NCBI RefSeq assembly: GCF_914767665.1
Contig: NC_059501.1
Location: 30,232,501 to 30,296,500 of the forward strand
From: Harmonia axyridis
Taxonomy: Eukaryota > Arthropoda > Insecta > Coleoptera > Coccinellidae
Direction: 5' to 3'
Length of the DNA: 64,000 nucleotides
Shown here: positions 21,328-32,242 of the stretch, in pieces
How the letters are laid out: each line of letters starts with the position of its first letter
Numbering within the stretch: the first letter of the stretch is position 1
Translations under genes and position numbers: made by a program
Notes under the pieces: model-generated
Seen by the model: the letters and a program-made list of their open reading frames with translations, nothing else
Database searches by the model: none
Told to the model about the DNA's origin: nothing

Positions 21328-24300
21328 TTGTTCAAAATGTCTAATATCGATAATCTGATTAAACAAAGAACCATACTTAAGAGTAAACTAACTAGAATGG
21401 CCAATTGGTTCGGCCAAGATAATAATAAAGATAGAGAAGAATGTAGTGCTCGTAAATGTCAGTTAGAGCAAATCTTCAAAGACTATGAACATGTTCAAAC
21501 TCAGTTGGAGTTAATTGACTCTGCCTCATATGAAGAGGACAGAGATATTGTAGAAAATAAGTATTTTAAAGTTATATCTATGGCAACGAGAACTATGAAT
21601 CAGTTCAAAAACTCGCCAAGTGAAAAACCTAATAAGCCCACTACTCATTCTAGCATAAAGTTACCGGAAATTTCGATTCCTAACTTCTCGGGTGATATTA
21701 AACAATGGCCGAGTTTCTTCGAACTATTCAACGCCCTCATTACAGACAACGAAAATTTGTCTGACATCCAACGGTTGATGTACTTAAAATCAGCATTATC
21801 AAAAGAACCGTTACAACTTATTGAAAACTTGGAAGTTGTAGGTTTGAATTTCAACATAGCCATTAACACTTTGAAAGACAGATATGATAATCCATATCTT
21901 ATTGTCAACTCTTATATTCGTAAACTATTGAATGTTCCCTCCTTGACGAAAAGTAATGAACACGCGTTAAGAGATTTTATTACGCAAATCAAGACAAATA
22001 TCGCTGCCTTGAAAACTTATAATTTATCGGAGAAATTAACGGATTTGATTCTCATACAAATTTTCACCCAGAAATTGGATTTCACTCTGAAAAAAGAATT
22101 TGAAGAAGAAAAGAATACTTCAGATTTTCCAACGCTCCCAGAATTTATTGGTTTCTTAGAAAAGAAATATAAGGTACTCGAAAATTTAGGTTCAACCGAA
22201 CAAACAGGTCATTCAAAATTCAAAACTCCCCCTAAATATGCCCATACTAATTCTTATCATGCTAACACGTCGAACAGAACTAACAAAAATAAATTTTTCA
22301 AATGTCTTATGTGTAATACGGATGAACATAAGATATATTCGTGTAGGAAATTCATGAATTTGTCTCCTAACGATCGTCACAGTCTAGTGAAAGAAAAGAA
22401 TGCTTGTCTGAATTGTCTTACGTTGGGTCATAGTGTACAATCGTGTTCTAGTCAACACACATGTTTCCATTGCCATAGAAAGCATCATAGTTTGCTCCAT
22501 TTCAATAGGACTTCAACTCGCCATTATTCTAATGAAGTTCCTAGTCCAAGATCCAACAACGAAGTATCCAGATCAAATAATCGATCACAAATTCAGAATG
22601 AATCTCAAGCAGTTTCTCATTTGTCCACTTGTGCTCAACCAACCATTACAACTCGTAATGAAAATATTAGTCCAGGTAGAAACGTGTCTAGTCTTTCATC
22701 TTTATCTTCTAACAATCAAGTCCTTTTAGCTACTGCCTGTGTAAAATTATATGATTCACACAACAAGCAAGTTATTGCTCGTTGTTTGACTGACTCCGCA
22801 AGTCAAACATCTTTCATAACTGAAGATCTGGTCAACAGACTTCATCTCGAGCCTTATAATCAAACGATTCAAATTTCTGGCATCTCACAAAGTTGTTCTA
22901 TGTCAAATAGAATGATTGATCTAACAATTCATTCGTTAGTATACCCTCATCGAAAGTTTAAGGTTTCCTGTGCTATTCTTAAAAATATAACGTGCCAACA
23001 ACCACAGTCATATATCAACTCGTGTTCTATCCCCATTCCTTATGGCATTAAATTAGCGGATATCAGATTCAATATTCCTTCCAATATTGATATTCTCTTA
23101 GGTGCAGATATCTATTTTGAAATTATTATGAATGGCATTATCAAATTAGGTCCTGGTCGACCTGTTCTTCAAAATTCTCACTTAGGATATCTAATTGCAG
23201 GAAAAGTCCCACAGTCAGCTCACATGTCTCGCGCTACTCACTTAGCATTGGCACAATTTTCCCAAAATTCAATTGAATCTTCAAAGTCGATTGTTAATCA
23301 AGAAGATTCACTAAATAATATTCTGACTGAGTTCTGTGAAATTGAGGAGATATCTAATCAATCTGAACACATTTTATCTTCAGCAGAAGAGAATGCTGAA
23401 CGGATAGTAAAAAACAAAACCATTCGGTTTCCATCGGGTAGGTTTCAAGTTGACCTACCATTCAAAACTCCAAACGAAACATTCAAATTAGGTGATTCGT
23501 ATTCGCAAGCGAAGAAAAGATTCTTGAATCTCGAAAGAAGACTACAAAATAATCAGGAACTGAAACATCAATATTCGGGATTTATAAAAAATTATATATC
23601 CCTAGGGCATGCAAAATATTTCTTCCCTCATCATTGTATAATGCGTGAGCAAAGCCTCACAACTCAACTTCGAGTAGTTTTCGACGGTTCAATGAAATCT
23701 TCATCTGGCTTTTCTATCAAAGGTTATACAGTACAACCCGACTTGTTCGATTTAATTCGGTTTCGTACGTTCCAATATGTCATGATTGCTGATAATTCAG
23801 TCACTTCAAATCTAATTACAGCTAAAAGTCGTGTTGCACCTTTGAAAATTTTTACTATACCCAAGCACGAACTAATAAGTGCAGTACTTCTGTCTACCCT
23901 TGTTTCAAAAATTTCAACTTTAGTACCAATTGACTTACGAAATATAAATTCTCTAAATCTATGGTCTGATTCGAAAATAGCATGGATTCGATCACATCCA
24001 TCACGTTGGTCTGTATTTGTGTCAAATCGAATTGTGCAAATTCAGGACAATTCCAAAGATGCTACTTGGCGACATATTCGATCGCACCTGAATCCTGCAG
24101 ATATACTTTCGAGAGGATCATTGCCATCACAATTACTTGTCTCAGATTTATGGTGGCAGGGTCCCGATTTTCTTCTTCAATCAAATCTAGATCTAACACC
24201 GCCGCTTAAATGGCCTTTAGCCCGTGTAGTAGAATTGATTCCCGGAAAAGATTCACGCGTTCGCATTGTTCGTGTTAAAACTGAAGGAGGAACATTCACT

Positions 24301-24363
24301 AGAACAATCACCAAGATATGTCCACTTCCATTCTGCACGGAAAACATTGACAATCAAGTATGA
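21328..24363 (+). CDS. BEL/Pao Gag-Pol polyprotein with in-frame deletions
   Basis: 1011 residues, one open frame. Residues ~1-300 form the Gag region typical of BEL elements (IKLPEISIPNFSGDIKQWPS... as in DUF1759). Zinc knuckles follow: CLMCNTDEHKIYSC near 326, CLNCLTLGHSVQSC near 360, then a third Cys/His cluster. An aspartic protease centred on D489 has DSASQTSF (usually DSGSQ) and is followed by LLGADIYFEII and GPGRPVLQNSHLGYLIAGKV. From ~706 RT-type sequence runs to TVQPDLFDLIRFRTFQYVMI (near 801-820). It then jumps directly into the RNase H side (VAPLKIFTIPKHELISAVLL), so the RT catalytic palm is gone. After WWQGPDFLLQSN (near 942) it jumps to the integrase C-terminal tail (LKWPLARVVELIPG). 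Both deletions keep the frame. Start is the ATG at 21328, or more likely 21337 (AAAATGTCT). Gag and protease look usable, but it could not reverse-transcribe or integrate on its own. Confidence 0.9.
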   Translation: MFKMSNIDNLIKQRTILKSKLTRMANWFGQDNNKDREECSARKCQLEQIFKDYEHVQTQLELIDSASYEEDRDIVENKYFKVISMATRTMNQFKNSPSEKPNKPTTHSSIKLPEISIPNFSGDIKQWPSFFELFNALITDNENLSDIQRLMYLKSALSKEPLQLIENLEVVGLNFNIAINTLKDRYDNPYLIVNSYIRKLLNVPSLTKSNEHALRDFITQIKTNIAALKTYNLSEKLTDLILIQIFTQKLDFTLKKEFEEEKNTSDFPTLPEFIGFLEKKYKVLENLGSTEQTGHSKFKTPPKYAHTNSYHANTSNRTNKNKFFKCLMCNTDEHKIYSCRKFMNLSPNDRHSLVKEKNACLNCLTLGHSVQSCSSQHTCFHCHRKHHSLLHFNRTSTRHYSNEVPSPRSNNEVSRSNNRSQIQNESQAVSHLSTCAQPTITTRNENISPGRNVSSLSSLSSNNQVLLATACVKLYDSHNKQVIARCLTDSASQTSFITEDLVNRLHLEPYNQTIQISGISQSCSMSNRMIDLTIHSLVYPHRKFKVSCAILKNITCQQPQSYINSCSIPIPYGIKLADIRFNIPSNIDILLGADIYFEIIMNGIIKLGPGRPVLQNSHLGYLIAGKVPQSAHMSRATHLALAQFSQNSIESSKSIVNQEDSLNNILTEFCEIEEISNQSEHILSSAEENAERIVKNKTIRFPSGRFQVDLPFKTPNETFKLGDSYSQAKKRFLNLERRLQNNQELKHQYSGFIKNYISLGHAKYFFPHHCIMREQSLTTQLRVVFDGSMKSSSGFSIKGYTVQPDLFDLIRFRTFQYVMIADNSVTSNLITAKSRVAPLKIFTIPKHELISAVLLSTLVSKISTLVPIDLRNINSLNLWSDSKIAWIRSHPSRWSVFVSNRIVQIQDNSKDATWRHIRSHLNPADILSRGSLPSQLLVSDLWWQGPDFLLQSNLDLTPPLKWPLARVVELIPGKDSRVRIVRVKTEGGTFTRTITKICPLPFCTENIDNQV

Positions 24364-24507
24364 TTATCAATATGACTCTTTCTTTACTTCCTTTATTTTT
24401 TATTTATTTTTCGTTTATTTTATTTGTTCCAAGAAATTATTTTCTTTATCATTACATCAAATTTTTTTTTTTTTTCCTTTGCACTTTTATCCTTAACCTG
24501 GACGGTT

Positions 24508-24521
24508 CAGCCCGGGGAGTA
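24508..24521 (+). other. Polypurine-tract-like stretch
   Basis: CAGCCCGGGGAGTA abuts the 3' LTR. GGGGAG is the likely plus-strand primer. It is short for a polypurine tract, so the call rests on position. Confidence 0.45.
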
Positions 24522-25174
24522 TGTTAAGTTTTGATCAAGGTTCGTAGAACTCAGCGCCGCCATTGTTCAAAGATTCACCGCTGAAGTTAGTTATAGATAA
24601 TTCCGCGCACTTTATTTGTGTGCTACGCGCAGTCGTCCTTTAATGACGGCTGGCTATAATGATAATTTAACTATGGCCGTTTTATCTGTAGCACTTCTAT
24701 GTTCTTAACCCTTTTCGATGGTTCGACAAAAAGGTCGAGGTGGGGGTAAGACATCGAACGTCACTTCAATCACTTCGAGTTCAAGTCAGTTCAGTAATAT
24801 CTACACACAGTCTAGTAAGTACAAGTCAAGTACAGTTTAGTATAGTTCGTCGTTGCTCTCTCCCCTTGAGACACAGTGTTCAGCTTGCACATTTCAAGTC
24901 AGTGAAATATTGGCCTAGTCGCCACGTGGTTAAAAAAGATCCTTCAGTCGGTCATCGTTACCCAAGTCGGTAAATTGTTATTGGATAAGTGCGTGGAACT
25001 GATTCATAGTTTTCGATAACTAGTTAAGCGAATCTTGTAAAGTGTACATTGTGTAATTGTATATATAAACCTACTTCAATAAATAGTGTGGAAAATTTCA
25101 TGGTCCTTCGAACTTCAACAACCCAGCACCTAACAGTCCAATTTATGTATGGATGTTCTCATCTAATAACTACA
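24522..25174 (+). repeat. 3' LTR of the BEL/Pao element
   Basis: 653 bp, same length and, on reading, same sequence as the 5' LTR. Ends ACTACA and is followed by the ATACA duplication at 25175-25179. Confidence 0.95.
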
Positions 25175-25179
25175 ATACA

Positions 25180-25648
25180 CTTGCAAAGATGGATCTCTTC
25201 GTCATTGGAGAAAAACTGCAAATATGGAGAGATCCATCTGCAATTTTTCTTGTATGGTCTGGTAGCTCCTAGCTGGAAGACATTTCAACGAGGTAAATCA
25301 GGATCATTTCGACATTGAAGCCTCGAACGGAAGGTTTTCTTTTAGCCATCCAACATCAACAAGAAATTACTGCAGGCATATCATATCGAACTATTACTGA
25401 CGATCGATGCAGGAAATTAATATAAAGTGAGACACCATATTCGAACGTATTCGTTCTGAGGAAGTGCTATATTACAAGTTACGACCGGAGACTATCCAGG
25501 AAAACGAACGCTATAAACTGTACTGGGATCGTACGGTTTTGACTGACAAAACAGTCCCTCACAACAGACCCGATATAATACTAGTCGACAAACATCATCG
25601 ACGTACACAATATCAAATAACAACAATATGCGTCAAAATAATGCAAGG
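25180..25648 (+). pseudogene. LINE fragment, right part
   Basis: Continues the fragment cut at 20347. Frame-shifted blocks read EKLQIWRDPSAIF, TEGFLLAIQHQQEITAGISY, ITDDRCRKLI, then PETIQENERYKLYWDRTVLT and PHNRPDIILVDKHHRR. The 'YKLYWDRxIxTDKxIPHNRPDI' sentence marks the LINE C-terminal endonuclease-like region in several insect families. The fragment is interrupted at ~25649 by a mariner. It is dead, with several frameshifts. Confidence 0.6.
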
Positions 25649-26654
25649 GAGCAACGTCTGGAGATTACGGCAGGTGGGGACAAGTATGTCTCGACCCCAT
25701 CGCAACATGAGGTCGAGCATTGTCATGCTGTATAATGTCATGCTTTATCATGTCTCTCGTTGTATTGCGGCCTTATGTATTTCAATGCTAGTCCGAAACG
25801 CATTAATTGTATTCGATAACGTTCGCCTGTAATTTTTTCAGTCGGTTTTAACAACTCATAACTCACTACGCGGAGCTGGTTACACTAAATACTGAGCACC
25901 GTGAATATTCGGTTTGACCGTTGACGTGGAAGCATGGCCGGGATATCCCCATGACAATCTGCACTTGGGATTATCGTAAGTACCCCATTTTTCTTCTCCA
26001 GTCACAATGCGATGCAGAAATCCCTTCCGTCTTCGCCTTGCAAGCAGCTGTTCACAAACAAACTAACGCCGTTCAACATTTCTCGGCTTCAACTCGTACA
26101 GAAACCAATTTCCTTGTTCCATAACATTCAGACGTTTTGAAATGCGTCACTCCCAATGATCCTGCCAATTCTTGTTGCGTTTGTCACGAGTCTTGATCAA
26201 GTAATGCCCCCAATTCTGCATCGTCGAAAACCTTCTCTTATTCACCGCTTGCTGGTCTTCGACGTCAAAATCACCGTGCTTGATCAATACCTCCTAGAAC
26301 GTAGGTAGGAGGTATTGGCTTGATGTGTTGAAACCATTCTCGGCACATTCTCTCGCCAATTGCGGCCCCACCAGAAGTATTTGAGGGCATTCGATGAACC
26401 CCGGCCGCAGATTTCTTCATATTAAAGCAGGAAAATTAAAACCTCTCGCAAATGATGAGAATTTGGCTCGAAAGCTGACATGTTTATTCGAGAATAACAT
26501 TATGATGCAGACAAAAATCGACTAATATTTCGATGGCGTTATGTTTACAAATACCTAAGTTTATTGTATGACATATATAATCTATTTATTTCGACTACCA
26601 CTTACTGCTACAGCCATGTATTGCAAAACGGTGGAAGCAAAGTTGTACACCTAA
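25649..26654 (-). mobile_element. Mariner, second copy of the 11.25-kb family (truncated)
   Basis: Aligns by eye with 11530-12403 in the same orientation, with shared sentences such as GGAGCAACGTCTGGAGA and GAGGTCGAGCATTGTCATGC. The outer end is better preserved than in the first copy: the reverse complement reads TTAGGTGTACAACTTTGCTT, bordered by TA. The part encoding the last third of the transposase and the other TIR is missing, so it is 3'-truncated. It carries ~95 bp near 26425-26520 that the first copy lacks, and a 33-bp hairpin insert at 26285-26317. Confidence 0.8.
26285..26317. repeat. 33-bp perfect hairpin inserted in the mariner copy
   Basis: CAATACCTCCT and AGGAGGTATTG are perfect inverted 11-mers around an 11-nt loop. 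GCTTGAT occurs directly on both sides (26278-26284, 26318-26324), while the related copy near 12140 has only one short version of this junction. The insert thus carries a 7-bp direct duplication. Confidence 0.7.
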
Positions 26655-27551
26655 TAATTCCGCTGAGGTTTTTCTGGATCACGTTCTCAAATTCTTTAGC
26701 CAGGATGGGTCGAAACCCATGTATCAACCTCATCTGAAAGTGCGTTAACTATTGTTATCCGGTGCACCCTGCTAGAAACTGACTAAGCTCTAACAACCTG
26801 ACGATAGCTGAAATGAAGGTTGCTTTTGTCCTGGAGTTGAGAAATTGGCATGAAGATGAAGGTGGATAAGGAGTTAATCTCAACCGTATAAGAATACGAA
26901 AGGTAATGATGAACCACCGTATTAATGGCTTTAATGCAATACTAGAACACTAATATGGCAGAAGTCCTCAAGTGGAAATTGAGTAATATAAGAATACCGG
27001 TTGTACAAAACAAATTGCAAAATGGAACACTCCGAAATGTTACCAGGAAAAAGAACAGCTTGAATATAATGTAGCAAATGCCATATGTTGGGTTTGAGTA
27101 GATGATGCTGAACGCCTAGTTTCACAATTAGTATTAATTAGTGCAGTTCTGAGATGTTCCTTTCGAAAATCAAAAAATGTACTTTGTAACAATATTTTGC
27201 AATCCGCACACGTCTTTCACCACTATCCAATCGGAAGTTCCGAGAGATTAATGAAACCCAAAATACTTCACTAATTAGTACGTCGATCCAATTGTTCGTT
27301 TATACTTAGATCGTTAAAACGCTGCTGGAAGCTAAGTTGGACTCCAATCAAGTTTTATATTTATTTTCAAAATTGTTCAATGGCTAAAAGGAAGTCTGTT
27401 CCTTTTCACTCATCGAAATCAAACATGTATGCTAAATATATGTATTGTAAACAGCGAAATCGGAACAAAATTAAATCAAAGGTCATCCTGCAATATTATC
27501 AAGATATACTATAAGATTCAGCTGGTGTATTTCGAAATTCGAGTACCGTTC
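26655..27551. other. Spacer, nothing recognised
   Basis: No supported ORF, TIR or splice pair. The split LINE might continue here but I could not recognise it. Confidence 0.35.
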
Positions 27552-27609
27552 ATGCAACAACCGAAATTTGTTTTTTGTATTTTCGCATCACTCCTAATAA
27601 TTGGATTAG
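27552..27609 (+). CDS. Possible signal-peptide first exon
   Basis: ATG at 27552 opens MQQPKFVFCIFASLLIIGL, a textbook short signal peptide (polar/basic start, hydrophobic core). A GTAAAT donor follows at 27610 in phase 1. No second exon with a convincing domain was found. Phase-compatible acceptors at ~28147 and ~29041 lead to frames that stop after 11 and 33 residues. It may be the start of a secreted peptide gene or a chance hydrophobic frame. Confidence 0.25.
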
Positions 27610-30312
27610 GTAAATTTCAATAAAAAAACTTCCTATATGTATTACTCTATTCTGTACTTAAGAGCGAAAAACCAAATTTGTAGCAATTCCCGGAAGACTA
27701 ACAGAGCCCCAACGACTCCAATTCTGTTATAATAATACTCTATTCCGAAATTTTTGAAAAAGGAAAGAGACCTTTTCAAATAAATACAAAATACAAGGGT
27801 GGTAGTGCAACTGAAACATTCGGCATATCAAGTATATACTCATTGTTGTTGTTGGTTTCATTCAGATGTAAAACGTAGATTGAATAAGCCTGCTTATATT
27901 TGGTTTTTTGAGATTTTTTTTCAATAAAACTGTGTTTGAATTGGTGTTTGAGGCGAGTCCATAAATCAAATGGACTCAACCTGCATAAATTAGTGAAATT
28001 AAACAATTATTGAACATTATCGTTGAATATAGCTTGTGGTTATTCCATCAAACTAAAAGCTTCAAAAAAAAGCATTAATTGAATTCTCACACTCTAATAG
28101 TTTTAAAACAATTGATTTTTTTCTGAAAAAACCCTTACATTTACAGATGTTGTATCTGAAACTTCTTTCAAATTTTGAGGTTCTATGATGAGATCATGTA
28201 AGCAAATTTCTATGTCTGATATTAGCATTCTGGACATCAGCTCTGTATTGCAACTTATTGAAGAGATAAGGTGGTCTTCTCTTCACAACTATTTTATGGA
28301 AAGTACAGAGAGCATGATAGTTGAAACGAAGTCTCATAGAAAGTCAACTCAACTCTACCAGCTTATGAGATGAGATGTTCAAATTTTCTAATCCCGAAGA
28401 TAAATCTGATATAGTTGTTCTGTACCCGTTGAATTCGACCAAGAGAGTCCTGATCCAAGCAAAAGCTATACACAGGGAAGCAGTAATTGAATTTCGATAA
28501 TACCAGACTCTCACAAGTTTTTTAGTATAGATAGGTAAATACGATCCATATAAGATTCTTAACGTTCCATAAGCTCTTTCACCTCGGTGTGAATTGTCTT
28601 CTGGAGGAATGATTGATTGGACACCATTTGTATCGCCCGAGAATCATTGCCAATAATACAATTAAGTCGTGTTATGATCCTGTTGTATAGTAAGTTATGC
28701 AGCGCTCGGTTTTGTATAAATATTTGTATTGATTGGCTGAGTGCTTTTATAACGATAAACAAACATATATGAATTTTTTCTTCATTCGTGTACCTCCAAG
28801 GGCGATTAGAAGATAGAGGTCACTTGAAGAAAACGGGGAATTTTCAGTATATATCTGCATCAAAGTTTAGGAGAAATGAAATATATAATCCTCAACAACA
28901 AAGTATCTAAGAACATATAAACATCTGTGTTGAATCAATTTTCGCAACTATCGAGAATAAAATCGTCAATAAGATTGATCGATAACCCATTTTGAATTTT
29001 CCAGAACAAAACAAAACTCAACAACCAAATATTTGTGTTCAGGCCGTTCGTTTACATTGGCCGCATGTACGAGTTTATTGTTCTATCACCTAATAAAAGC
29101 TCAGATTTCTTTTGCCAGGAACGTGGGCGACTATTTTTAGACGCCCTGTATTGTATCTTAACGAACGGGTTCAGGATCAGACTAGCAACAATTACCTGGG
29201 AAATGTTGAAATGCCTTCATTATTGAAATCATTAGTTTGTTTTTTTTTATCAAGAGGGCTAACATCGAATTCGAAATAATTGCAAGTAATTTGATGATTC
29301 GAATGCGAAAACAGATTTTCATTTCTTTTATGGAAGGAATTGCTTTTTAACACTCATTATTTGAACAGGGCGCTATATTATTATTATTACACGCATTTTA
29401 CACTACCAAAATGGATGAACAAACGAAAATGAGAGTTTCCTCGGATAATTTTGAGGAAAAAAGTCCTATAAACATGGGCTCCCGAACGCTTTGTTTTCGA
29501 GGTACAGAGTGTTAAAGTTTGATTCATCCGATAACTCTCAAATGGAGAAAAATGGAGTCGAATATCAAAAGACGAAATGACGTTAATGAAAAATCCGACT
29601 AGAGGAAATTTTGTTTTCCTGACAATTTGGAAAATAGATTTTATTATAATGAAATATTGCATTAAAAATGCATAAACAATTTCTAGATCCTGCAAAATTT
29701 CATGCTCATCGCGTTGAATCCAGAGGGTGACCGATACCTCTCAAAGAAAAAGTCTATTTTTTGCTCATCAAGTATAGAAATTTGATTCGATACAACTGGT
29801 ATGATAAACCTGTCCATCAAGTCCCTGAAGTCATTTCAAAATAGAGTATACTTCGAAGAGAATATTGAGAGCGTTGTAAACTTAGGTACTTGTTTCTTTA
29901 GTTCGGTATTTAGCCGCAGGAACTATTTACATGTTTTTATCGATAACCCAATATTTATAAAGTATAAATGATTTGTTTTTGTGAAAATATAAAATGAATT
30001 GTTCACTTATATCTATTTTATCAATTCACTGGCCTGAAATTAATGTAACGACATGCTTTTATTCGTATCTTGATTATGGAAAATATTTTTGAATTATTTT
30101 ATTGGAGAAAGAATAGAATTAATGCGAATGCATGGAATAATATGCAATTCATTTTGAAAGAAATACATAAATACTTCTTCTCGTATTCATGATTTTTCAA
30201 ATATAAGTAGGTATAATATGTTAATGTTATTCTTCATAAAATTTTTTTATACAAAAGATCAGATAAAGAACTGAATAAATTCCCCTACTAGAGCACCACC
30301 ATCTTAATAGAT
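27610..30312. other. Unassigned AT-rich region
   Basis: Chance ORFs on both strands only (for example 28559-28762 -, 29387-29695 -). No repeat ends or domains recognised. Confidence 0.35.
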
Positions 30313-30765
30313 ATGCACTTGAACCAACTTCCATATTGTCGCTTCTTAACTACCTCCCGAGGTGTTGAAATTTTGAGCTCAAAATTCGCATTCACATTCA
30401 CACTTCGCGTAATTTTGAATGGTCGAATTTTTGTTTCTGGGGGTGGACAAAAGAGATTATTGGGTGGACAAACGTGGACCTACGATGGACAAACGATCTA
30501 TGGCATTTTAAACACTTTTTGGCAATTTGGGGGTGCTGCTCAAAAAATGAACGGAAAAGATGTATTTTCTTATATCTCTCGAATGGTGCCTGGACAAATG
30601 AAAGAAAAGGGTGGACAAATGTGGACCTACGATGGACACACTGAAATTTTCATCCAAAAATTCGCATTTTGGGGTTCCAGTTTCACACAGCTGATTTGGT
30701 ATGATAGCAAGGTTGGAATGAACACGGTCCAAATGGAAAAGTATGTTGACATCAGTGAAGTCTAA
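30313..30765 (+). pseudogene. 150-residue ORF with internal repeat and CAP-like tail
   Basis: The frame contains two near-identical 33-nt direct repeats at 30462-30494 and 30609-30641 (2 mismatches) coding GGQTWTYDGQT and GGQMWTYDGHT. Its end reads FWGSSFTQLIWYDSKVGMNT, reminiscent of the 'GHFTQxVWxxxxxxG' motif of CAP-superfamily (PR-1/GAPR-1) proteins. The N-terminal half has no CAP character and the region lacks the other CAP histidines, so a functional CAP protein is unlikely. It could be a decayed CAP exon or a chance resemblance in repetitive DNA. Confidence 0.25.
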
Positions 30766-32242
30766 ATCTGAAATAAACTAATAATAAATTTTGAGTCTGA
30801 TGATGCATCACGAAACTTCTGATACGAAAAAAAATAACCGAAGTAGGTAACCAACTTTCAAAAACTGTTCAATGTATAGGCTGTCCCAAATTCGTTGTCT
30901 TGCTATAGTATCTCAGAATTCCTTTGAGCTAAAAAATTGAATACACACTTTTGGGCTCGACTTAGAATTAATTTGGTGAAAACCACAACCATATTATATA
31001 ATTTATATTATATTGGGAATCTTTTGAATGGCATAATAGAGAAGATATGTTTTAGGGAAAAAAAATTGGTATTGCAGCGACGCCTGCGTCTTTATTTTAT
31101 CTTTACATATTTGCCTTCCAAATTTCAAGCTTCTAGATCTTTTAGTTACGGAATTACCGTGTTTACAGCCGTGTGATCAGAATCGAATTTGAAAACAAAT
31201 TCTTCATAAGGATGGTCATAGACATTTTATTTAATTTTTCGGTTATTTTCAACAATATGAAATATTTCATATTATGTTCTTTACCTCAGAGTATTAAGTT
31301 TTACTCTTGGTTAGTGTAGACCAAATAATAATCGAATTCTGCAATGTACCTACTATTTATTATTAGAATTTTTCAATTAGACAAGAAATAAAACTTGTAG
31401 TAGGTATTCTTGTAAGTAGGTAATGGAAAACAGTGCTATAAATATGTTAAGTATTGAAATTTCAGTAAGTCCTAAGTTAATGAAATCTCGTTCTGTTTTC
31501 GTTATACATTGGCCTTGTCAATATTTTTGGGTCGCAGCCAGTTATCTATGAATTTCCGGATTCTCATCCATTGTAAATGCACATTTGAATAAATTAAATT
31601 CTACACATTCCGAAACGTTGAAGGTTAAATTTTTCTTCCCAATTGTTTTCAACAGAATATGAGTGAAAATAATTCACTGAAGTACGGTTTTATTATTTTC
31701 AAATCAATTAAGCGCATATCCAAAATTTCAAACTATTATAATTATCAATCCTCGACAAAGACCTCAAAAAAATAAATTAACACCGAAAATAGATTAAGTT
31801 CCCTTCAAAATGAATTCCAACAATGAACTCTGAATTGCTTGTCTTCCCAATAAAACATTTTTCGGCGAGTCCGACAAAAAATTGACATTCTGTGTATAAA
31901 AAAATACATTAGTGAAATCGAAAACATATTTGCCATCTCTCGTGCAAACTAGAACCAAATTTTTCTTTTTTCGTCATTCTTTGGCCCGGTACACATGAGC
32001 TGCAAAATTATCAGGACACCAAGATAGTTTTCATTGGGATAGGCAGAAACGAGGGCATTAACGAATAGTACAGTTCTTCCAATCTTAATTGAACGACTCT
32101 ATAAAAAAGCTTGTCCAGATTTTCATTTGATATCATGGCGCACGCTTTCCCTAGAGTGGAAAATAATATTTATGCGATTGTATTAAATCCTGATGTCGAT
32201 TCTTTCAGATAATTCGCACGTTCACATTTTGCTTCTGTTTTA
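30766..32242. other. Unassigned AT-rich region
   Basis: No supported feature on either strand. Confidence 0.4.

Larger units (their letters stand above)
20348..25174 (+). mobile_element. BEL/Pao LTR retrotransposon, internally deleted
   Basis: Two 653-bp LTRs (20348-21000, 24522-25174) read identically and start TG/end CA. A 5-bp duplication ATACA flanks the element (20343-20347, 25175-25179). A tRNA-Tyr primer binding site follows the left LTR, a purine-rich stretch precedes the right one, and a single Gag-Pol ORF fills the interior. At 4.83 kb it is shorter than typical 6-7-kb BEL/Pao elements because most of RT and the integrase core are deleted. Identical LTRs and a clean duplication indicate a young insertion. 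It interrupts a LINE fragment. Confidence 0.95.
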
